Source: Paracoccaceae bacterium | GTDB taxonomy: Bacteria; Pseudomonadota; Alphaproteobacteria; Rhodobacterales; Rhodobacteraceae | NCBI GenBank assembly: GCA_022824005.1 | Contig: JAJEBG010000004.1 | Span: 1-47,456 of the forward strand | Direction of reading: 5' to 3' | Length of the DNA: 47,456 nt | Shown here: piece after piece, positions 8,178 through 15,988 of the stretch | Layout of the letters: each line of letters begins with the position of its first letter | Numbering within the stretch: position 1 is the stretch's first letter | Translations under genes and position numbers: made by a program | Notes under the pieces: generated by a model | What the model was told of the DNA's origin: nothing | The model's database searches: none | Seen by the model: the letters and a program-made list of their open reading frames with translations, nothing else

Positions 8178-11100
8178 TCAGTTGCGTCCCTTCTGGGTCA
8201 TAGAAGACAGGGCTCACAATTCTTGCATTGACTGGCCCGGCCTCAGTTGAAAACTGCAGAATATCTCCTCGGCGTTGTGGGCCGTTCTCCACAAGCCCTA
8301 GGGCAATGGTTCGATTCAAAATAGGCGAATGATAGCTAGAAGTGACTCGCCCAATTGATTTAGAGAAGCCGTGACTGTCTAATCCAACGCCCAATGCGAG
8401 TGCACCGACGGGTAGTTTGGCCCGCGCCTCAACGGTTTCGAGCCCGACAAATTTCCAGCGATCAGAATGGGTCAGACAGGGACGTTTTTGCCCCCGCTTT
8501 CCAAGAAAATCGTTTTTCTTTTTGGAGACGGCCCAATCAAGGCCTAAATCCTGCGGCGTCACCGTACCATCGGTTTCTTCACCAATCATCACAAAACCCT
8601 TTTCGGCCCGCAATACATGTAAAGCTTCGGTTCCGTAAGGTTCGATATCGAATTCCTGTCCGGCCGCATATATCTGCCGCCAGAGTTCGGCCCCTTGATC
8701 GGCGGGAAGAGCTATCTCAAAGGACAATTCGCCAGAAAAAGACACACGGAAAATTCTTGTTTTGAATGCGCCAACTTGCCGATCGGCCCACGACATGAAT
8801 GGTAGAGAGGCCGCGTCAATGTCCGATATATTCAGTTTCCCCAGAAGTTTTCGGGCTTCAGGCCCCGCGACCACAATTTGGGCAAATTGTTCGGTCAGAT
8901 TCGCCGTGTAGACTTTCCAGTTCCACCATTCGCATTGCAGCCAGTCTTCCATCCATCCATGGATATAATCAGAACCTCCTGTCGTCGTGTGACAAAGGAA
9001 GCTGGTCTCATCGATTCGTGCAACGACCCCATCGTCAATCAGGAAGCCATTTTCATTACACATCAAACCATAGCGGCAACGTCCAATGGGCAATGTGCTC
9101 ATAACGCCTGTATACAGCATATCAAGGAAACGGCCCGCATCCGGTCCCGAAACCCATATTTTGCCCAGCGATGAGGAATCAAATATCCCAACGGTTTGTC
9201 TAACCCGAAGGGCTTCTCGATCTACCGCTTCCCTCACTTTTTCGCCGTCCTTGAGATAGCAAAATGGGCGTCGCCAATCGGCCCCAACTCTTTCCCAGTA
9301 TGCGCCGTTCTTATCGTGCCATTCATCAATGTTTGTCTTGCGGTAGGGTTTGAAGAGGGATCCCCGTGCATCTCCCGCGATTGCCCCCAAAGTCACCGGC
9401 GTGTAAGGTGGGCGAAAGGTAGTGGGCGAGACTTCACTCATCTCGACCCCACGGGATTCGGCCATGATCATCAACCCGTTCACATTGGATAATTTTCCCT
9501 GATCAGTGGCCATTCCAAGTGTCGTGTAACGTTTGGCATGTTCGGAACTCATATAGCCCTCTTGGAGAGCCAAATCCAAATCAGACACTTTGACATCATT
9601 TTGAAAATCGACCCATGCCTTGGCCCGAGCTTTCTTTTTGATGCCACTCGGGGACAGGCACGTTGAAGCTGGAGGTTCAGCTTTTTCCCGTTCCACCTCT
9701 GGCCGCACAATCTTGCCTGAAAGCGCCAACCTTTTGAAAACAGCTCTTGCGACATCACAGGCATCATCCAATGTTTGATCGAGCGGTAAACATCCTGACG
9801 CCGCCCCCGCCGTGAACGCCCAGTTATGTGAACCATCATCTTGAAGCGGCGGCCTCTTCAGATCGGGACGAAAAGCTGACAACGCTTCATCCCAAATAAG
9901 TTTGCCAGACCCTTGTGACCAAAGGTGAGCAGATGGAGACCATCCCCCTGAAACGGCCAAAGATTCACAGTCAACTTCATGAAGCGTGGCCCCCTCTCCA
10001 ACTTGCGAACAGATTCTCACGCTTCTGATGCGGCCCTTGGATTGGTTGACACTTGAAACCGTCCGGCCAAATTCAATTTTGATACCGAGATCACGAACCT
10101 GCTGCGTCAAGTCGCCATCATTTGGCCGACGCGAGTCCAGAATAACTGGTACTTCCAACCCTGCTTTTGCCAGAGCCATCGCCGTCTTGTAGCCATCATC
10201 ATTATTGAGGGCGACAACCGTGCGGTCACCTGTTGAGATTGCAAAATTCTTCAGATAATCGCGAATTCCTGAGGCCAGCATGACGCCCGGCCGATCATTA
10301 TCTTGGAAGCATAAAGGCCGCTCAATAGCCCCCGTGGCAATCACCATGCATTTGGGACGCATACGCCACATTCTCTGTCGCAAGGCTCCGGATATGGGCG
10401 CGTGGTCTTCGACTCGCTCAAGTGCCAACACGTATGAGTGATCGTATACACCGAAGGCGGTGGTTCGGTTGAGCATCGAGACCTGTTGATGTGAAGCCAA
10501 TTCATCAATCAGTTGATTGACCCATTCGGCGGCGTCAATCCCATCAATCATCCCCGAGTCCACCGAGGTGCGCCCACCCCAGTGAGGCATCTGTTCGACG
10601 ATGAGAACGCGCGCTCCCGCATCGGCGGCGGCTTTGGCCACCGTCAGTCCAGCGACTCCACCGCCGACAACCAATAGGTCGATATGCACATAAAAATGTT
10701 CGTAGATCGACTCGTCTTGGTGACGGGGGAGACGGCCTAACCCAGCCGCCCGACGGATCATCGGCTCAAAAAGAAATTCCCAGGCGCGTCGGGGTCGCAT
10801 GAAACTCTTGTAATAGAAACCCGCTGGCAAAAATCGAGAGGCCAAATCAGCCACGGCCCCCACATCCCATTCAAGTGAAGGAAAGTGGTTTTGAGACGAC
10901 GCCGTTAGCCCTTCATAAAGTTCAATCATAGTCGCTTGGCGATTGGGTTCGATGGAAGGCCCCTCTCCCACCGTCACGAGACCATTTGGCTCCTCTGGAC
11001 CACTCGCGACCAAACCTCTGGGTCGGTGATATTTAAAAGAGCGACCGATCAGATGTTGGTCATTGGCAAGCAGGGCAGAAGCCAAACTGTCACCGGCAAA

Positions 11101-11187
11101 GCCAGACATCTGCTTGCCATTAAATTGAAACTTAACCACCTGTCGGCGGTCAATGCACCGTCCACCTTCAACAAGACGAGTGCTCAT
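8170..11187 (-). CDS. soxA: Sarcosine oxidase subunit alpha
   Basis: The product has about 1005 residues, the normal SoxA length. From the N-terminus: a 2Fe-2S-ferredoxin-like domain (FAGDSLASALLAN, then SFKYHRPRG), an NAD-binding domain with LLVVGGGVAGLTVAKAAADA at about residue 170, and a C-terminal aminomethyltransferase (GcvT-like) half that binds tetrahydrofolate (LDMLYTGVMSTLPIGRCRYG and RAEKGFVMIGEETDGT). The start was placed at ATG 11187 because it has AAGGA ten bases upstream and matches the family N-terminus (STRL, then GGRCIDR). An in-frame ATG at 11199 has poor ribosome-site spacing, and 11259 lies inside soxD. The gene overlaps soxG by eight bases. Confidence 0.93.
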   Translation of the reverse strand: MSTRLVEGGRCIDRRQVVKFQFNGKQMSGFAGDSLASALLANDQHLIGRSFKYHRPRGLVASGPEEPNGLVTVGEGPSIEPNRQATMIELYEGLTASSQNHFPSLEWDVGAVADLASRFLPAGFYYKSFMRPRRAWEFLFEPMIRRAAGLGRLPRHQDESIYEHFYVHIDLLVVGGGVAGLTVAKAAADAGARVLIVEQMPHWGGRTSVDSGMIDGIDAAEWVNQLIDELASHQQVSMLNRTTAFGVYDHSYVLALERVEDHAPISGALRQRMWRMRPKCMVIATGAIERPLCFQDNDRPGVMLASGIRDYLKNFAISTGDRTVVALNNDDGYKTAMALAKAGLEVPVILDSRRPNDGDLTQQVRDLGIKIEFGRTVSSVNQSKGRIRSVRICSQVGEGATLHEVDCESLAVSGGWSPSAHLWSQGSGKLIWDEALSAFRPDLKRPPLQDDGSHNWAFTAGAASGCLPLDQTLDDACDVARAVFKRLALSGKIVRPEVEREKAEPPASTCLSPSGIKKKARAKAWVDFQNDVKVSDLDLALQEGYMSSEHAKRYTTLGMATDQGKLSNVNGLMIMAESRGVEMSEVSPTTFRPPYTPVTLGAIAGDARGSLFKPYRKTNIDEWHDKNGAYWERVGADWRRPFCYLKDGEKVREAVDREALRVRQTVGIFDSSSLGKIWVSGPDAGRFLDMLYTGVMSTLPIGRCRYGLMCNENGFLIDDGVVARIDETSFLCHTTTGGSDYIHGWMEDWLQCEWWNWKVYTANLTEQFAQIVVAGPEARKLLGKLNISDIDAASLPFMSWADRQVGAFKTRIFRVSFSGELSFEIALPADQGAELWRQIYAAGQEFDIEPYGTEALHVLRAEKGFVMIGEETDGTVTPQDLGLDWAVSKKKNDFLGKRGQKRPCLTHSDRWKFVGLETVEARAKLPVGALALGVGLDSHGFSKSIGRVTSSYHSPILNRTIALGLVENGPQRRGDILQFSTEAGPVNARIVSPVFYDPEGTQLNA

Positions 11188-11209
11188 TGAACGATCCATC
11201 CTTGTTTCA

Positions 11210-11536
11210 TCATTGACTCTCTTGGGTTTCGTGGCCTCGCCTATTGGCAATGGCATCAACCACAGATTTGGGTGGTTTCAATGTTTGGGCTTTATAGACA
11301 CCGAAGACTTCATGCGTGACCGTGCATCGTGCCACCACAAACCATTTCCCACAGCCAAACGTGTGCCTCCAGCGCTCAAAATGCACCCCTTTGGGATTGC
11401 GGCGATTGAACAGATAATCCAACAATTCGTCATCCGACGAATTTTGGGTCGCTCGCTTGAGGTGAGCTTCACCCCCGGGAGTGAGTTCCGTCTCATCAAC
11501 CATCTGGCCGCAATAGGGACATTTTAGTCTGAGCAT
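11210..11536 (-). CDS. soxD: Sarcosine oxidase subunit delta
   Basis: SoxD is the small zinc-binding subunit of heterotetrameric sarcosine oxidase. The 108 residues start with LRLKCPYCGQMVDETEL, whose CPYCG gives two zinc ligands, and continue with FNRRNPKGVHFERWRHTFGC and KWFVVARCTVTHEVFGVY, all standard for the family. The gene lies 23 bases after soxB and just before soxA. The C-terminal tail (GHETQESQ) is the variable part. Confidence 0.95.
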   Translation of the reverse strand: MLRLKCPYCGQMVDETELTPGGEAHLKRATQNSSDDELLDYLFNRRNPKGVHFERWRHTFGCGKWFVVARCTVTHEVFGVYKAQTLKPPKSVVDAIANRRGHETQESQ

Positions 11537-11559
11537 CAGGTCTTCTCTTAATCACTCAT

Positions 11560-12804
11560 CTAATGTGCCACGCCGGCCGCTACTCGTTCATCAATAAAGC
11601 GGCCTTCTCGAAATCGGTCAAGACTGAAAGGTTCAGCGAGCGAACCCGGGGCCTCGTTAGCCATCAATTCGGCCATCGCCCAACCTGAGCCTGGAATGGC
11701 TTTGAATCCCCCCGTTCCCCAACCGCAATTGATAAATAGTTTATCCACCGGAGTGGCAGAAATGATCGGCGAGCGATCTCCCGTCATATCCACAATCCCG
11801 CCCCATTGACGAAGCATTTTCAAACGTGAAATCAACGGGAAGGTTTCGACAAGAGCCCGCACGGTTTCCTCAATGTACGTGAATGAACCCCTCTGCGAGT
11901 AATTGATAACCCCATCTGTCCCGCCACCGATGACCATTTCGCCCTTATCTGATTGGCTGATATATCCGTGCACCGTGTTGGCCATGACCACCACATCAAG
12001 GCAGGGTTTGATGGGTTCAGAAACGAGCGCTTGTAGTGCCACCGACTCGATGGGCAAACGAAAACCCGCCATGTCCGCGAGTTGCCCAGAATGACCCGCC
12101 ACCACAATGCCAAGTTTGTCGCAGGAGATAGAACCACGATGGGTGGTCACGCCTGTCACCCGCCCACCCTCTCGATTGATTCCGGTAACCTCGCAATTCT
12201 CAATAATATGTATACCCATTTTAGAACAGGCCCGTGCATAACCCCACGCGACGGTATCATGGCGAGCCGTTCCTCCCCTCGGTTGCCATAAGGCACCGAG
12301 GATAGGATAACGCGGCCCATCAATACAGATGATCGGGCATTTTTCAAAAACTTGCGTCGGAGAAATATATTCAGTCTCGATATTCTGCAGCCGATTGGCG
12401 TTGGCAATGCGCATATAAGCATGGGCTTCGTGATGGGTTTGTGCCAGCATCATCACGCCTCTAGGGCTAAACATGATATTCATATTGAGATCTTGACTCA
12501 ACGTCTCGTACAAATCTCGCGATTTCTCATAGATGGCCACCGAGTCATTCTCCAAATAATTGGAACGAATAATGGTGGTATTTCGGCCGGTATTTCCTCC
12601 ACCGAGCCAACCCTTCTCAAGGATGGCGACATCGCGAATACCGAAATTCTTGCCAAGATAATAGGCGGTGGCAAGCCCATGTCCCCCTCCGCCGATAATG
12701 ATCACCTCATATCGAGATTTCGGTGTCGGCGATTCCCAAGCTTTCGGCCAGCCTGTATGACCGCAGAGCGCCTCACGGCAGAGGTTAAAGATTGAGTATC
12801 GCAA
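11560..12804 (-). CDS. soxB: Sarcosine oxidase subunit beta
   Basis: SoxB is the FAD-dependent catalytic subunit that oxidises sarcosine and, in characterised members, carries covalently bound FMN. Motifs include the FAD-binding YEVIIIGGGGHGLATAYYLG, the EKGWLGGGNTGRNTTIIRSN block and a C-terminal INCGWGTGGFKAIPGSG. The start was placed at TTG 12804 for three reasons: the family N-terminus is RYSIF, which follows it directly; AAAAGG lies nine bases upstream; and the promoter at 12853-12880 predicts a transcript start near 12846, downstream of the alternative start at 12849. The resulting 414 residues match the usual length. It is the first gene of soxBDAG. Confidence 0.93.
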   Translation of the reverse strand: MRYSIFNLCREALCGHTGWPKAWESPTPKSRYEVIIIGGGGHGLATAYYLGKNFGIRDVAILEKGWLGGGNTGRNTTIIRSNYLENDSVAIYEKSRDLYETLSQDLNMNIMFSPRGVMMLAQTHHEAHAYMRIANANRLQNIETEYISPTQVFEKCPIICIDGPRYPILGALWQPRGGTARHDTVAWGYARACSKMGIHIIENCEVTGINREGGRVTGVTTHRGSISCDKLGIVVAGHSGQLADMAGFRLPIESVALQALVSEPIKPCLDVVVMANTVHGYISQSDKGEMVIGGGTDGVINYSQRGSFTYIEETVRALVETFPLISRLKMLRQWGGIVDMTGDRSPIISATPVDKLFINCGWGTGGFKAIPGSGWAMAELMANEAPGSLAEPFSLDRFREGRFIDERVAAGVAH

Positions 12805-12829
12805 TACAAGCGACCTTTTCTGAAGCCAA

Positions 12830-12850
12830 TTTGCCAAAGCAAGTGGCAAA
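12830..12850 (-). promoter_or_regulatory. Candidate operator of the sox operon
   Basis: A perfect inverted repeat has arms TTTGCCA (12830-12836) and TGGCAAA (12844-12850) with seven bases between. It begins two bases past the minus-strand -10 box and covers the predicted transcript start, the place where a dimeric repressor would block RNA polymerase. No regulator gene lies nearby, so the protein that binds it is unknown. Confidence 0.45.
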
Positions 12851-12852
12851 GG

Positions 12853-12880
12853 TTTATATCGACATCGTGATGTTTTTCAA
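12853..12880 (-). promoter_or_regulatory. Sigma-70-type promoter of soxBDAG
   Basis: On the minus strand TTGAAA (12880-12875) and TATAAA (12858-12853) are separated by 16 bases, five of six matches to consensus in each box. Transcription would start near 12846, giving a leader of about 42 bases before the TTG start of soxB. Confidence 0.6.
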
Positions 12881-13034
12881 TCCTGATTTGTATGGCGATA
12901 TCGGTTACCGATCTTTATGGTTTCCTTATCCATTCGGCTTCACTCCCTGTCGTCAGCGGCCGGTGATAGATGACTACGGCAGCAAGTTTTCTCTCGCTTC
13001 TGTCATAATGTGACGGCACAAATTGGCTTCAACG

Positions 13035-14261
13035 ATGTTCTTTTTTCTGGTGGCAATTTTATTGGCGAGTCTGGTGGCGGCCCTCCTTGTTGTGACACTC
13101 TACCGACGCGACAAGATCGACATCGACGACACGAAGCGTGAGATCGCATTCTATCAATCGCAACTATCTGAAATCACTGCCGGGCAAAGCCGAGCTCAAC
13201 TGAATGATCAAGAGGCGGAACAATCAAAACGTGAAATTTCTCGGCGACTGATACGAATCTCAAAACAAGCCTCGTCCTCATCGCCCAAATTGAAAACGGC
13301 GTCTCGGGCACTGACATGGGCGGCGAGCGCCCTGATTGTCGTCCTTCTTATTCCGGTGGCACTATTAATTCACTCTCATATCGGTGCCCCCATGATGGTG
13401 GACATGCCATTGAAAGAGCGGCTTGAAAGGGCTGAAAACCTGCGTTGGGCGCGACCCTCACAAGCCGAATTAGTGAATTCTCAAATCCCCCGTCAGAATA
13501 TTTCAATCGACAGCGAGCAGACTCGCCTCGTCAACGAATTGCGCCAGCGGCTCTCAAACACCAGCCAAAATATCGATGGATGGCGCCTCCTGACCCGCAG
13601 TGAGTTGTCAATCGGAAATGTTCAAGGGGCGATTGAAGCCCAGCAGCGCGTCATTGAAATGATGGACGAGCAGGTGACCGCGGAGGATTACGGTCAGCTT
13701 GCCCATTTATTGGTTGTGGAAGCCAATGGTTATGTCTCACCTGAAGCCGAGGCCGCGGTTATGCAATCGTTGGCCCGAGATGAAAGCCATCCCCTCGCCC
13801 GTCATTATTTGGCCCTGATGTTTGGGCAGACGGGCCGGCCCGATCTCGCCGTAAGTCTGTGGACACGGCTCATTGAGGAATTACCACACGATTCTGTGCT
13901 TATTGACCATATTCAACTGTATCTTCCCGAAGCCATGAAGTGGGCCGGACTTGCCATCGAAATACCCCGCTCCAACTCTCCCAATATCGATTCCGTGACG
14001 CTCGATGATGCGACGGTGGCGTCTTCGGCTTTGATGAGCGAATCGGAACGACTTGAGTTCATTGAGGGCATGGTGGCGGGTCTTCGGGATCGACTGGATA
14101 AAGACGGGGGCACGGCAGAGGAATGGTCACAACTGATTCGCTCTTGGATGGTTCTTGGGGAAAACGACTTGGCACTCAAGGCATTTGAAGAGGCGAAGAT
14201 TCAGTTTGCTGACCATCCCGAGAGTCTTCGTTTGATCGTTGAACTTTCGGGAATCGAATAA
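13035..14261 (+). CDS. ccmI: c-type cytochrome biogenesis protein CcmI
   Basis: CcmI is the membrane-anchored TPR protein that holds apocytochrome c for heme ligation. This 408-residue product has the family architecture: an N-terminal membrane segment (residues about 2-22, FFFLVAILLASLVAALLVV), a cytoplasmic loop rich in charged residues, a second membrane segment near residues 92-112 (WAASALIVVLLIPVALL), and a long periplasmic helical part with TPR-like repeats (MQSLARDESHPLARHYLALM). An in-frame TTG lies 12 bases upstream, but ATG 13035 is placed directly before the first membrane segment. No other ccm gene is in the window. The stop overlaps the ruvX start by one base. Confidence 0.87.
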   Translation: MFFFLVAILLASLVAALLVVTLYRRDKIDIDDTKREIAFYQSQLSEITAGQSRAQLNDQEAEQSKREISRRLIRISKQASSSSPKLKTASRALTWAASALIVVLLIPVALLIHSHIGAPMMVDMPLKERLERAENLRWARPSQAELVNSQIPRQNISIDSEQTRLVNELRQRLSNTSQNIDGWRLLTRSELSIGNVQGAIEAQQRVIEMMDEQVTAEDYGQLAHLLVVEANGYVSPEAEAAVMQSLARDESHPLARHYLALMFGQTGRPDLAVSLWTRLIEELPHDSVLIDHIQLYLPEAMKWAGLAIEIPRSNSPNIDSVTLDDATVASSALMSESERLEFIEGMVAGLRDRLDKDGGTAEEWSQLIRSWMVLGENDLALKAFEEAKIQFADHPESLRLIVELSGIE

Positions 14262-14746
14262 TGCCGATCTGTCTCCCATTGATTGATTTCATGAGACGAC
14301 TGCCCGTGGCGGGACCGCTGATGGCGCTTGATCACGGAAAAAGATCAATTGGTGTCGCTATCTCAGATGAAGGTCGATCAATCGCCTCGCCATTGCTCAC
14401 GATTTCGGACAAGAAATTTCAATCACGAATCCGTCAAATACTCGCTGTTTGTGAACAGCGCAGAGTGGCCGGACTTGTTTTGGGTCTCCCCCTCAATATG
14501 GATGGCAGCCAAAATTCTCAATGCCAAGCGGTACGAGCTTTTGCCTTCAATGTCAGCAAACAAACTAACCTGCCCATCACCTTCTGCGACGAGCGCTTGT
14601 CATCAAATGAGGCAAAACAATTTATGGTGAAGATGGGTGTCAAAAAAAGCCAACAAGAGACCTCAATTCATCGCGTCGCCGCGTCAATGATTCTCCAATG
14701 GTTTTTGGATGAGATGCATCAATATCTAGAGCAAAGAACGACGTAA
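14261..14746 (+). CDS. ruvX: Putative pre-16S rRNA nuclease / Holliday junction resolvase RuvX (YqgF)
   Basis: This 161-residue protein has the RNase H-like YqgF fold: LMALDHGKRSIGVAISD with the first catalytic Asp, the GLVLGLPLNMDGSQN block, and FCDERLSSNEAKQFM with the DER acid pair. E. coli YqgF takes part in 5' end processing of pre-16S rRNA. The start ATG shares its A with the ccmI stop codon (TAATG), and GGGA lies eight bases upstream. The N-terminus is about 15 residues longer than in many members. Pairing with ccmI is not the usual alphaproteobacterial neighbourhood. Confidence 0.87.
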   Translation: MPICLPLIDFMRRLPVAGPLMALDHGKRSIGVAISDEGRSIASPLLTISDKKFQSRIRQILAVCEQRRVAGLVLGLPLNMDGSQNSQCQAVRAFAFNVSKQTNLPITFCDERLSSNEAKQFMVKMGVKKSQQETSIHRVAASMILQWFLDEMHQYLEQRTT

Positions 14747-14790
14747 AACGTCAGAGAATTAATGAACGGAATGGCGCTCGCCTGCCGAGA

Positions 14791-15855
14791 TTACGCCTCA
14801 CCTGTGTGAGACTCAAAGGAGAGAGATGAACCTAGATCGGAGATCAATTGCCGGATGATCGTCAGACCGTGAGGAGAATTTATGGCTGGATTGGACAACT
14901 CCTGTCGCCATCGCCGCGCGCCGGGACATCCAGCAAACAGACCCAACATATGGCGGGTGATTGGCGTCAACTTGCTCCCCTTTTGTTGGTGCCACTCAAG
15001 ATATTGCCACATTTCAGACAAGATTTCAGAATGGTCCCGACACGGATCATCCATACCAAAAATTTTTTTGTCAGCGGTCAGTAGAAGATCGGCCGGATAA
15101 CGATAAGCGGCGCGCCCAACCATGACGCCATCAAGCCCTTGATCCAAGAAGTACGCGGCTTGGTCAAGACTTTGAATCCCCCCATTGATGCATATCTTCA
15201 GGTCTGGAAATTCTCGTTTCATTTGAATAACCAAGTCGTAATCAAGAGGAGGAATTTCACGATTCTGTTTGGGGCTCAAACCTTTGAGCCATGCCTTTCG
15301 CGCATGAATGATTATTCTCTTGATCCCCAATGACTCGACGGTTTCAATAAATAGGGGAAGTGTGTCGTGAGGATTTTGGTCATCAACACCAAGGCGACAT
15401 TTGATGGTGACTTCGATTCCTCTGGATGCTTGCTGCATGGCTTCAAGACATTCGGCGACCCGTCGCCTATCTTGCATGAGAGCTACACCGAAACACCCTT
15501 CTTGAACCTTGCTAGACGGGCAGCCGGCATTCAAATTAATTTCGTAAAATCCCCGGTCGGCGCAAAGATCAACGGCTTCCGATAATTCCCGTGGCTCGGC
15601 CCCCCCTATTTGTAGGGCTAAGGGATATTCCATTTGGTCGTGAGCCAACAAGCGGTCAATATCCCCTTTGACAATGGCCGAAGCCGATACCATTTCTGTG
15701 TAGAGAAGAGTGTATCGTGACATGAGGCGGTGAAAATATCGGCAGTGTCGGTCGGTCCAATCCATCATTGGGGCCACAGAGTAGCGATAGGAATGAAAAG
15801 ACTTATTTTGCATCTCTTGGCTGTTCGGCTCGCTCCGAGTGGCAAATGAATCCAT
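14791..15855 (-). CDS. dusA: tRNA-dihydrouridine(20/20a) synthase DusA
   Basis: DusA is the FMN-dependent enzyme that reduces uridine 20/20a in the tRNA D-loop. The FMN-barrel motif SVAPMMDWTDRHCRYFHRLM begins the conserved part, NLNAGCPSSKVQEGCFGVAL carries the catalytic Cys, and IIHARKAWLKGLSPKQNR is the DusA-specific segment. INGGIQSLDQA and DGVMVGRAAY bind the FMN phosphate. The start is uncertain: ATG 15855 is used, ATG 15813 is nearer the family start, and a TTG lies at 15885. None has a good ribosome site. The gene is convergent with ruvX and divergent from the PcfJ-family gene. Confidence 0.93.
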   Translation of the reverse strand: MDSFATRSEPNSQEMQNKSFHSYRYSVAPMMDWTDRHCRYFHRLMSRYTLLYTEMVSASAIVKGDIDRLLAHDQMEYPLALQIGGAEPRELSEAVDLCADRGFYEINLNAGCPSSKVQEGCFGVALMQDRRRVAECLEAMQQASRGIEVTIKCRLGVDDQNPHDTLPLFIETVESLGIKRIIIHARKAWLKGLSPKQNREIPPLDYDLVIQMKREFPDLKICINGGIQSLDQAAYFLDQGLDGVMVGRAAYRYPADLLLTADKKIFGMDDPCRDHSEILSEMWQYLEWHQQKGSKLTPITRHMLGLFAGCPGARRWRQELSNPAINSPHGLTIIRQLISDLGSSLSFESHTGEA

Positions 15856-15988
15856 ATTTTGGCCAATCAAGCATGTTGAGGCCAACTCAACGTCGAGTCA
15901 TCTCACCGATTTCTCTACCATCACAACTCCATTGATTATATACTCCGAACGGTGACGATCAAGTTTGTACCCTGAGGTGAGTGATTGA

